Of a DNA stretch of 64,000 nt, positions 58,201-64,000 are shown piece by piece (the first letter of the stretch is position 1; each line of letters starts with the position of its first letter). This DNA is from Acestrorhynchus altus. Lineage: Eukaryota > Chordata > Actinopteri > Characiformes > Acestrorhynchidae. Made by a program: the position numbers and the translations under genes. Under the pieces are notes generated by a model, which saw only the letters and a program-made list of their open reading frames with translations, searched no databases and had not been told where the DNA came from. The DNA lies in assembly GCA_034509495.1 (NCBI GenBank), contig CM067514.1, forward strand, positions 5,022,269 through 5,086,268, written 5' to 3'.

Positions 58201-61200
58201 GTCAGAATGGTTTACACTGGCCGTGACAAAAAGTAGTGATACAAGACATTATGATGTGAAAGAATTTTCAAGATACTGCCTGATGCCTGAGACTTTGCAA
58301 CAGCTCTAAATGAGGGTTTTGACCTAAAATGTATTTTTAAAGTCCATTCATGACAGAGATGTACATGCAGGGTGATGTATGACAAAGTAGTCCCCAAAGA
58401 AAACAGTTTTTATTCTGTTTTATTCAGATTTGTGACTATTTTACCATCATGACCATCACATATAAAACCCACAAGGCACATATAGGACCACTGATTGGCT
58501 GAATAATAAATCAAATGACCACCACTGTAAAGAAAGTCTGTATTGTTCTGTATAATGAACCATTTCAGACCAAACCTTTCTGAATGACTCCGTTTACATG
58601 AATATCGACCCCATTTCTTTCTGCATGTCCACCAGTAGACAGAATTCTAAATACAGCACAGAGCACTGATGTTGCCACTAGATGGCCCAACTGATCCAGT
58701 AGGGGAGGGTCTACAGCAGGAAAGTCTATGCCTGTGCTTTGTACATTCTATGGTTTACCAGCAGGTTTTCAGGATATCTACTGAAGATGAACAAAGAGCC
58801 AAACATATAGAAAAACAGTGCAATAGCTTCTTAAGTCCCCTGACCCCAACCCAACTGAGCAGCCTTTCAATTACTGAAGGCCAAACTGAAGCAGAAACAA
58901 CAGAAACTGAAGATCACTGCAGTCAATACCTGGCAAAGCACCTCAGTGGAGGAAAGTCAGCATTATGTGATGCCTACAGACTTTCATCCAAATATTAAAA
59001 GGCAATATTAAAGGAGGAGTGGGTTCTGGAGGAGTGACCGCTGGTCATCTTGACCAATTATGGAACAGCTTTCCCCCCACCATCAGACTTAGAGTCTACA
59101 TCATCTTTTAAGAAGCCCTTAAAGACCCACTTTTACTCACAAGCTTTAAAGCTGAGATCGCAGGTCATGTGCTAAACTCTATGTGTGTCTTTTGATATTT
59201 TTATATTTGTATTTTGTTCCTGAATTATTTTATTGTGAAGCACTTTGTGGCTTTGTCTTAGAAAAGTGCCTTAGAAATAAATAACCATACTCCTAAAACC
59301 TACTACAGCTACGAACTTTGTCCAGAATCCCTGTGGCTTTAGCACGCTGGCTGCCTGCCTTGTTAAAATTGATTTTAACCCTTTAATGCAAGAATTATGA
59401 CAACATGAATCAGGACTCAAAATCAATTCTATTCTCATTTAGGGTGATACAACTATTGAATTGTGTGTCTGTAGGTTTTAATGTAATTGTTTAAGAATTA
59501 TTCATGCGTCCACTCAGGTTTTCACCGGCATGTGATATTGCATTAATGGCAACAAATCATGTTTTTACAAATAAATGAAGTAAAATGGAAATTGTGATGC
59601 TGTAGAACAAATATTATGATAAATATTATTTAAACATTAAACATGTACTGGTCTGCCTATGTACAATACTAACCACAGTCCATTTCCCTGTGTTTTGAAA
59701 TAAATAAATAAATAAATGAATGAATGAATGAATGAATGAATGAATGAATGAATTCCTTAATTAATAAGTGAGTCTCCAGAAACACTTCAGACCAAACAAA
59801 CATTGCACATAGAAAATAATGACTTTTAAACAGCTGTCCACTGTAGTGACCACCATGCATGAAAGGGTTAAGCTCGGCTCCTTATCCCAGCTCACGTCAC
59901 ACCAGGTCACGTGAGACCTAACGCCATCCTAAGACTTCAAAAGACACACGACCAGCTAACAGACTGTAGTTCTGTTTCACTTCTCAGTAATTCACTGCTG
60001 TTCACCTTCAACAACCCATCCTTATAGTTATGATCAGGATGTCTAATTATATTTGATCCTGTGAAAATTGGAGGACTACTTCAGATTCATTGAGGTGGTG
60101 TTCTGAGGCAAAATTACAAAAAAGCGTCATCCAATTACTAATGGACCGACAGTATTTCATGAAAACTGATAACCTTCACTTCCCGAAATGTTGGGCTTTC
60201 CCTGTTGTCCTGGCACTGGCCTAATGTGTAACAAAGCCTCTGATGAAAGCTTCCCACCAGCTGTCTTCAGCCCGACGCTGGCCTGAAGCTGCGGCGTCAG
60301 AATCTAGACAAAGCCAAACGAGACAAGGCCACGGTGCTTTTGGACAAAGCCAGCCCCTCAAGCCTCTTTTGTGTGATGGCGTGCACTCCAACACAATAAT
60401 AACCTCCTTTTGTTCCACTTTACTAAATAATTATGTCATCCCCTAGCAAACAGTATCGACGAGACCTTTTTCAAAGAGCCAGTGTAAAACCTGGGCTGGC
60501 AGCTGCAAATACTTGTATTGACCATACACACAGAAGCTTGGGCCTTTCCAAATAAATGCTATTTTACACATGCGGTTTTGATCCCCCCTCTTTCATTTTG
60601 CAGCACAAGAGATGTATGTATAACGGACTTCACACATCCTATTTAAACACAGGCAGAAACCGACCGGTCAACTGCAGCTCAGTAATGATCTGTTCTAACC
60701 AAAGCTGCTCCATTTTCAACCTCAGCCTAGTTTGTGGTGTGGCAATGCAATTCCAGAGTAATAGCTGTGCACACATTACTACTACACCAGAAACACAGCA
60801 ATACAATACACAACAAAATCTCTGCACTTTGTTCCAGTTCATTTCTCAAATAAAGAGATGACTGAAATGTACGTTTATAGCCAATCACTCCAAAAACTGC
60901 ACCCAGAAATCACCACACACTTGCTTTAAAGTGCCCAGAAGTGCACTGTGAGTTTTTGCACAGAATATTCCAGCAAAATCAATTAAACATGAGTCTACAT
61001 TTACCAAAATGCATAGTGTAGGTCACATTTGATTTTGGTCATGCTTGGGCATGCTGGGCATGCTGGTAATGCTGGTAATGCTGGTCGATCATCTCGGTCA
61101 TGCTGGTTATGCTCATCAACCAGCTTGTTCATGTGGCTCAATGATCTTAGTCATGCTGGTGAACCAGTATTTTGAGGTTGAACCTGAGTTTGAGTTTGAG

Positions 61201-62036
61201 TCTGGTTGCGTCAACCATCAAACAAAATCTTACTATATGCTGATCAAGCATGACGGTTGACCAGCTTCATCTCCAATGAAGATTATGCTTGATAATGAGA
61301 GAGTGGTTCTCTGTGTTGAGGTATAAGTAGTTTATTTCGTGTCGTGGAATGTTCTAACTACATGAAGGCCTTTTTTCCACAGCATGGTTCCAACACTAGT
61401 CAAAATGATCCCAGAAGACGTGAAGAAACACAAAAACAATCTGTGGTAATTAATCATCTTTGCTACCTTTGTAAGACAAGCTGGTCTAGCAGGTCATCCA
61501 GTTCTGACCAGCTGAGTCAAACTGGTCAAGCTGGTCATTCAGCCCTGACCAGCTGGGTTAAGCAGGTCTACCAGTTATGACCAGCTGAGTCAAGCTGGGC
61601 AAGCTGGTCACTCAGCCCTGACCAGCTGGGTTAAGCAGGTCTACCAGTTATGACCAGCTGAGTCAAACTGGTCAAGCTGGTCATTCAGCCCTGACCAGCT
61701 GAATAAAGCAGGTCTACCAGTTATGACCAGCTGTCCAACATGGTCAACCAGCTAAACATCCAAGCTGGTTGAAGATGATTTTAGCAGCAGGAAACATATA
61801 TTACCTTGTTGGACTTCATTTTTAAATCTTGCTTTATTTAATATCTTAAACTGGATATATTACATTATATTAATTAAATAACAGCTTTATCCTGTATGTC
61901 CAACTAGACAGTGTGAGACCCAATGACTGCAGGCTGGTTGCAGGATGATGATTAACTCCACCACACCTCATTCATTACAATTGCAAAACTGCCCATAAAA
62001 AAAGCTAATGTGAGTCTGTTAGGAGTTTGATAAGGG

Positions 62037-62108
<72 letters not shown>

Positions 62109-62660
62109 TGTGTGTGTCAAAATGTTTGTGAACATTCCTTCTAATGAATGCATTCAGCTATTTTAAGTTACACCATTTGCTGACACACATGTGCAAATGC
62201 ACATTAGAATAAAAGTATATAAAGCCCTAGATGGCTATAAATCTCCCCAGCATTGATCTGTGCAGTAGTGGAACTGTTTTCCCTGTAATAATAATCGTGC
62301 TTCACCCAATACGTCTGGGGTGAGTTGGGCAATTAGGGGTAACTGGGGTCGATTTTGGAATATCAATGAATGAACAGAAGTCCCATTACTTTTGTCCATG
62401 TAGTGAATAAACTGTTTTATATATAAAAACAGACATAGTCTAAAAAGTTATTTTGGATAGGACCCTCTCAGACGTGCAAAAAGCCCCCCAGCATGTGACA
62501 TCCAGGCCTACCGTTTTAACCCCAGCGTCAGTGTCTTGTAGGAGCTCTTCACCAGGCAGATGGCCTCCTGTCTGTAGCCGCTCAGGGGAACAGCGTTAAT
62601 ACTGACAATCTCATCACCCACCTGGAGCTGTGCCGATGCTGCTCGACTCCCCTCCTCCAC
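37208..62660 (-). CDS. shroom2: shroom2: PDZ/ASD1/ASD2 actin- and ROCK-binding scaffold (9 exons; 5' end outside window)
   Basis: Shroom2 is a junctional scaffold that binds F-actin and Rho-kinase and controls apical contractility in epithelia and endothelium. Nine exons (37208-37480, 38050-38322, 38838-39006, 41017-41538, 42569-43081, 45005-45084, 45657-47991, 48084-48212, 62512-62660) join in phase to 1480 codons plus TGA. Numbered from the first residue in the window, the PDZ C-terminal half is 1-50, a polyproline stretch lies near 235, ASD1 is about 595-675 ([20 protein letters not shown]) and ASD2 is 1250-1480 ([12 protein letters not shown] to [20 protein letters not shown]). The wording [24 protein letters not shown] and [13 protein letters not shown] identifies SHROOM2 among SHROOM1-4. 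The PDZ start exon is right of base 64000. No frame breaks were seen. Confidence 0.96.
37481..38049. other. shroom2: shroom2 last intron, holding a LINE fragment
   Basis: The intron between the two final ASD2 exons contains a reverse-transcriptase fragment at about 37720-37985. Confidence 0.75.
37720..37985 (+). mobile_element. LINE reverse-transcriptase fragment
   Basis: The plus-strand open frame reads [20 protein letters not shown] then [14 protein letters not shown]. This is the conserved RT core of fish LINEs (normal GVPQGSVLGPLLF and YADDTQ). The catalytic YADD is changed to YADN and only the middle of the RT remains, so it is dead. It lies antisense to shroom2. Confidence 0.85.
38050..38322 (-). 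CDS. shroom2: shroom2 exon: ASD2 coiled coil, first part
   Basis: Ninety-one codons from [20 protein letters not shown] through [20 protein letters not shown] to [15 protein letters not shown]. This helical region binds Rho-kinase in the Shroom family. Acceptor AACAG, donor GTATGA. Confidence 0.96.
38838..39006 (-). CDS. shroom2: shroom2 exon: start of ASD2
   Basis: Encodes [20 protein letters not shown] then [20 protein letters not shown]. Acceptor TTGCAG, donor GTACAG, phase 0 at the 3' end. The acidic patch follows the first ASD2 helix. Confidence 0.94.
39605..40060 (-). mobile_element. Tc1/mariner-like element, family A, shortened
   Basis: The terminus ATTGTCAAAAATAGTTGCAC is shared with the copy at 23380. 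Minus-strand fragments read [14 protein letters not shown] and [10 protein letters not shown], resembling the VMVWGAISYHG region and C-terminus of Tc1 transposases. Confidence 0.75.
40062..40310 (+). mobile_element. tRNA-derived SINE, plus orientation
   Basis: A B-box-like GGGTTCAAGGCCCT is followed by GGTGGAGTTTCCATGTTTCC, GTGTGGGTTTCCTGGAGATC and TAAATTGTCCTGGTGGGTGA, the body of a common fish SINE by memory. It directly abuts the family A element. Confidence 0.65.
40840..40967. repeat. Palindromic interspersed repeat
   Basis: GTTTCCCAAAAGCACCTTAG (left) and GCTAAGAAGCTTTTTGGGAA (right) are inverted. It resembles the widespread fish repeat with ends GGGTTTCCCAAAAGC. Confidence 0.65.
41017..41538 (-). 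CDS. shroom2: shroom2 exon preceding ASD2 (522 bases)
   Basis: The last third reads [20 protein letters not shown] then [20 protein letters not shown], a highly conserved shroom2 block. The first two-thirds ([12 protein letters not shown] onward) is variable. Acceptor AACAG, donor GTGAGC, length a multiple of three. Confidence 0.93.
41830..42195 (-). mobile_element. Family C Tc1-like fragment, internally deleted
   Basis: The left piece reads CCACCACCATGTTTCGCAGA and GGAATACAGTGTTTTCCTTT. The right piece ends TTCACATACGTACAAGCACC, the terminal wording of family C. A SINE separates them. Confidence 0.65.
41935..42100 (-). mobile_element. tRNA-derived SINE (Mermaid-like), minus orientation
   Basis: On the minus strand: GCAGCCGTGGTCTGTTGGTT (A-box-like), GGTTCGAATCCCTG (B box), then GAAGTGCCCTTGAGCAAGGC. 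It is the best-preserved head of this SINE in the window. Confidence 0.78.
42569..43081 (-). CDS. shroom2: shroom2 exon, linker region (513 bases)
   Basis: Encodes a Pro/Ser-rich stretch from [20 protein letters not shown] to [18 protein letters not shown]. Acceptor CCTAG, donor GTGACT. In and out phases are equal and the length is a multiple of three, so it can be skipped without a frameshift. Confidence 0.85.
43232..43700. mobile_element. MITE common in ostariophysan fish
   Basis: The ends are inverted (TTGACCATACAGGAACATTT at left, inverse of AGTGCTCCTGTATGGTCAGT at right). The inside contains CATCTACAAGGTGGAACAAC and GTCACTGCAGTGCTGAGAAT, which I recall as very abundant in characin-type genomes. 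Confidence 0.65.
44091..44233. mobile_element. 143-bp MITE flanked by TTAA
   Basis: TTAA (44087-44090), then CCCCTTGAAAAGCC ... GACTTTAAGGGG, then TTAA (44234-44237). Inverted ends CCCCTT and the TTAA duplication are typical of piggyBac-type non-autonomous elements. Confidence 0.65.
44288..44670. mobile_element. Tc1/mariner-type MITE with terminal inverted repeats
   Basis: The left end GTGGACAAAAGTATTGAGAC and the right end inverse TGTCCAAATGTTTGTGGACA are imperfect inverted repeats beside TA dinucleotides. Relatives occur at 33325, 35080 and 62118. Confidence 0.7.
45005..45084 (-). CDS. shroom2: shroom2 small exon (80 bases)
   Basis: Encodes [20 protein letters not shown] then QELHIDR. Acceptor GTTACAG, donor GTTAGT. 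The phase (0 in, 2 out) links the giant exon to the next one. The inside is poorly conserved, so the call rests on splice sites and phase. Confidence 0.8.
45085..45656. other. shroom2: shroom2 intron filled by a SINE
   Basis: Almost the whole intron is the SINE family 2 copy at about 45180-45600. Confidence 0.7.
45180..45600 (-). mobile_element. tRNA-derived SINE family 2, longest copy
   Basis: The plus strand shows CCTCTTTTCAAACTGCCGCC, CATTGCACTGGGTGTGATGT and GATCCAGGATTCGAATCGGC (inverse of the B box), in the order found at 15600-15915 and 26480-26695. Confidence 0.72.
45657..47991 (-). CDS. shroom2: shroom2 giant central exon (2335 bases, ASD1)
   Basis: It covers residues 94-871. Landmarks are [15 protein letters not shown] at the start, the run [20 protein letters not shown], the [15 protein letters not shown] motif, ASD1 ([20 protein letters not shown] and [20 protein letters not shown]) and [13 protein letters not shown] and [13 protein letters not shown] motifs near the end. 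Acceptor TTCCAG, donor GTAAGT. The sequence is Ser/Pro-rich and probably disordered apart from ASD1. Confidence 0.96.
48084..48212 (-). CDS. shroom2: shroom2 exon after PDZ (129 bases)
   Basis: Too short to stand out as an open frame. It was found by the motif RPHSWHSSK, matching RPHSWHATK of human SHROOM2. Acceptor TTTCAG, donor GTGAGG. The phase fits both neighbours exactly (1 + 42 codons + 2 bases), which makes the call secure. Confidence 0.9.
49195..49888 (+). mobile_element. Family C Tc1-like element with broken transposase
   Basis: Plus-strand wording TTTTGTGGAAGGATGAGATT, GGTGGTAGTATCATGGTTTG and CAGCAAGACAATGACCCTAA encodes in broken frames the WKDE.., GGSIMVW and QQDNDPKH motifs of Tc1 transposases. 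The inverse pair AGAACCAAATTAAACAAAT and GTTTGATTTGGTTCTC marks subterminal inverted repeats. It ends CATTTCAAGCACCACTG. Several stops and frameshifts. Confidence 0.8.
50802..50848. repeat. (AT)n microsatellite
   Basis: About 23 AT units followed by a GT run to about 50860. Confidence 0.96.
52743..52920 (+). mobile_element. Interspersed fish repeat within the AT array
   Basis: CAGAATCAGAATCAGAACCA then CTTTATTTCGGCAAGTATGT and ACATACAAGGAATTTTTCTT is a very common fish repeat terminus by memory; its class is uncertain. Confidence 0.55.
53405..53520. mobile_element. Interspersed fish repeat fragment
   Basis: CATTTACATTCATGGCGTTT then AGCTGACGCTCTTGTC is a common fish repeat; it ends with a tRNA-like GGGAATCAAACCCCAG. 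Confidence 0.5.
54270..54545 (-). mobile_element. SINE family 2, degenerate copy
   Basis: GTCATGTAAAGCCAGGCACT, GCCTCTTTTGAACTGCCTCA and GCCATCCTACTTACCCTGAC follow the order of the copy at 45180-45600. Confidence 0.55.
55079..55223. repeat. Direct repeat followed by (TA)n microsatellite
   Basis: GCCTCAGCCCATATCCCGCT at 55079 recurs at 55138 with one change, and the second copy runs into about 27 TA units (55169-55223). Confidence 0.93.
56320..56818 (-). mobile_element. Tc1/mariner-like element, family A, shortened
   Basis: The terminus ACTGTCAAAAAAATAGCTGC followed by ACCAGAAGGAA and the internal text CATCCCACACATTTTCAATC, AGGGATTGGTCTG match the copies at 20890 and 23380. Its right end (about 56790) again reads GTGTGCAACTATTTTTGG, the inverse terminus. 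Confidence 0.75.
56825..57824 (-). mobile_element. Family B Tc1-like element with both inverted ends
   Basis: The left end AAATCAGCCATAACATTAAA and the inverse of the right end (ATCAGCCAACATTAAAACCA) form terminal inverted repeats. Inside are CACTCCACAAGACTTCTGGC, GGTGGGGCCTCCATGGATCA and TTGCCCATTTTTCCTGCTTC, remnants of the transposase gene. Large parts are missing or replaced by TAAA/CAAA repeats. Confidence 0.75.
57915..58110 (+). mobile_element. Interspersed fish repeat
   Basis: TCTTCTTCTTCTTCAGGCTG, CTCTTTAGGGGTCACCACAG and TACACCCACCATCTCCATGT resemble a widespread fish non-LTR-associated repeat by memory. Confidence 0.5.
58985..59285 (+). mobile_element. LINE 3' end (L2/CR1-like)
   Basis: The frame after 59050 reads [12 protein letters not shown], matching the C-terminal WNSLPxxIR region of fish LINEs. 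It is followed by a 3' tail (GAAGCACTTTGTGGCTTTGT then AAATAAATAA). Truncated and frame-broken. Confidence 0.7.
59379..59867. mobile_element. 489-bp piggyBac-like MITE flanked by TTAA
   Basis: TTAA (59375-59378), then CCCTTTAATGCAAGAATTAT; the right end inverse is CCCTTTCATGCATGGTGGTC, then TTAA (59868-59871). A partial second copy starts at 25331. TTAA target duplication with CCCTTT ends is typical of piggyBac-type elements. Confidence 0.78.
59699..59753. repeat. (TAAA)n(TGAA)n microsatellite inside the MITE
   Basis: About four TAAA units run into about eight TGAA units. Confidence 0.95.
61040..61150. repeat. Short degenerate GCTGGT repeats
   Basis: Repeats of ATGCTGGGC, ATGCTGGTA and ATGCTGGTC; related in wording to the 73-bp array to the right. 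Confidence 0.8.
61480..61740. repeat. 73-bp tandem repeat, about 3.6 units
   Basis: Unit CTGGTCATTCAGCCCTGACC, AGCTGGGTTAAGCAGGTCTA, CCAGTTATGACCAGCTGAGT; the start repeats at 61531, 61604 and 61677, exactly 73 bases apart. Confidence 0.93.
62039..62117. repeat. (AC)n microsatellite ending in (TG)n
   Basis: About 34 AC units (62039-62106) followed directly by TGTGTGTGTGT, so the right end is palindromic. Confidence 0.96.
62118..62410. mobile_element. MITE related to 44288-44670
   Basis: The left end AAAATGTTTGTGAACATTCC and right end CATTACTTTTGTCCATGTAG resemble the inverted ends of the 44288-44670 element. The left end runs into the TG tract. Confidence 0.6.
62512..62660 (-). CDS. shroom2: shroom2 exon: C-terminal half of PDZ domain
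   Basis: Encodes [20 protein letters not shown] then [20 protein letters not shown] and ends TLGLKR. These are the strands and helix that close the peptide groove. Acceptor AACAG, donor GTAGGC, ending in a split Arg codon. Confidence 0.94.
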
Positions 62661-64000
62661 CTGTTCACATGCAACCAAACACAACAACACACACAAGACT
62701 GATATTACACAGGGTGAAACATGCATTCATTTAAAAGCTAAACGGTTAGAATGGTTAACATCGTTTGTGGTGTGATGTGATATGATCCCGTAATACAGAA
62801 ATGTCCAACTTGTTTACAGCAGTGGTAAATGGACAAGACTTCATCTACATCAGTCGTGAGATACTGATCATCTAGCATAGTAAATAACACTGTTACGTTT
62901 GCACTGTAGACACCATGATCCCTGTTGCTTTTCACCATCACTGTAACGACATCTTGGCACACAGCACATCTCTCATCAAACCAGTATAAACATCATAAAC
63001 ATCTATCCACATTCGCATATTTTTAAATAATATATCACTGCCGGCAATATTACCGTCATTACCACAACAAACTGGGATTCCTGAAAGCAACTAGTTAAAC
63101 ACTTATTTATGTCATAACCATGAAAACAAAAACTGATAGGGAAAGACATGTGAGAGAGATGATTGACATTTTTAGTGATCAATTTAATAATGTCTTCCTC
63201 CTGATCATGAAGCACAATTACCGTTCACAACAGTGTTATAACACAAAACAAAACAAACCATCAACTCTAAGTGTATGTATTTATATGTAGTGTAAAGAAA
63301 TCCATGACCCACAGTAAAAAACAAACAAACAAACAGTCATTAACGCAACACCTCATTACCGTCACCAGATGTTTCATGCTGCTGTTAATGAGGTGTTGCT
63401 TTAACGACAGGTTTTTTCTTTTCTTTTTTGACCAAGGGTCATGGATGTCTTCTTTATATCTGGTGGTGATAATGGCAAGTTTCCAGTTTCACCATCAATA
63501 TAAAACTAACTGTTTAAAAATGAAGGTTTTAAAAGTAATTTTCACTCAGTCAAACTGATTTTCCCTTCATAAGTCACCAGCGGTGCTCTAGTGCAGGAGT
63601 TTCCAACCTTTTGCAAGGCGTGACCCACGTAACCCCCTCATAAACTGTTCCGCAGTCCACACCAAAATGAATTTGACCATTTAAAATTGATAAAAAAAAA
63701 TATAGATGTATAACAGTTTTAGTTTATTACATTAAATAAATAATTATTAAAAGTTCAACTGAGGCATATACCAAACTAAAGGCTGTAGTGTGCTTGTCAG
63801 ATGTATCTCCATACACCACAAGTGTTTTTAGGTCTATATATCATATGGATATTTCACTTCTTTTATGGAAACAATGTTTTATATTTTTAACTGCATCCAC
63901 ACTTTATAGATGGTCCCCTTCTGTGATGCCTGCTGCAGCGATTTGGGCTTTAATGTAAAATGGAAAGATATACAGTATATAATGTAAGGATATTTAAAAA
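62661..64000. other. shroom2: shroom2 first intron (partial)
   Basis: No PDZ N-terminal exon was found here. It holds a long palindromic element at 63300-63445 and a degenerate fish repeat near 63590-63680 (CCAACCTTTTGCAAGGCGTG). The rest is AT-rich. Confidence 0.65.
63300..63445. repeat. Palindromic element / hairpin
   Basis: Nested inverted segments: TCCATGACCC with GGGTCATGGA at the outer ends, and CATTAACGCAACACCTCATT with the inverse of AATGAGGTGTTGCTTTAACG inside. The loop is about 25 bases. Confidence 0.85.

Larger units (their letters stand above)
48213..62511. other. shroom2: shroom2 large intron (14.3 kb)
   Basis: No further shroom2 exon is needed: the flanking phases close exactly and the protein matches the family across the junction. 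The intron contains many repeats listed separately. Stretches 50000-50780, 53620-54270 and 55560-56320 show nothing recognised. The segment 60170-60480 is GC-balanced and apparently single-copy. Confidence 0.7.

Noticed and set aside
61040..61740. CRISPR-like spaced repeats
   Set aside because: Contiguous tandem repeats without unique spacers in a vertebrate genome.

Overview
The window is vertebrate nuclear DNA from a ray-finned fish. Genes are split by GT-AG introns, large tracts are non-coding and AT-rich, and fish-type SINEs, Tc1/mariner remnants, MITEs and microsatellites are dense. An ostariophysan fish (characin, knifefish or catfish group) is my inference from repeats recalled from those genomes; the sequence does not prove it.

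Layout from left to right. (1) 266-9107, minus strand: 11 coding exons of clcn4, the endosomal Cl-/H+ exchanger ClC-4, giving 738 residues; the last coding exon lies left of base 1. A CpG-rich stretch just upstream (about 9120-9370) is the likely promoter. (2) 9108-16549: intergenic, with a hAT transposon inserted into a Tc1-like element and a second Tc1-like copy. (3) 16550-17218, plus strand: an intronless claudin of the claudin-22/24 type; a truncated, degenerate copy lies 0.9 kb downstream, abutting a SINE. (4) 17219-29517: intergenic, with a 45-bp minisatellite and several transposon remnants. (5) 29518-30285, minus strand: intronless cldn34. (6) 30286-37207: intergenic, with a long hairpin. 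(7) 37208-62660, minus strand: nine coding exons (1480 codons plus stop) of shroom2, from the second half of the PDZ domain through ASD1 and the C-terminal ASD2; the first coding exon lies right of the window. Intron 48213-62511 is a 14.3-kb repeat reservoir.

The order and orientation shroom2 - cldn34 - clcn4 matches human Xp22 (SHROOM2 - CLDN34 - WWC3 - CLCN4). WWC3 is not visible here. A claudin-22/24-like gene on the opposite strand sits in its place, recalling the paralogous human 4q35 arrangement in which CLDN22/CLDN24 lie antisense at the 3' end of WWC2. The genes are not an operon; they encode an endosomal ion exchanger, two tight-junction-type membrane proteins and an actin/ROCK-binding junction scaffold.

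I found no novel multi-gene system. The most noteworthy points are the claudin and missing WWC3 arrangement, the claudin fragment, the nested transposons, TTAA-flanked MITEs and two long hairpins. Exon borders were placed by hand from splice consensus, reading-phase continuity and recalled human proteins; no alignment was run.
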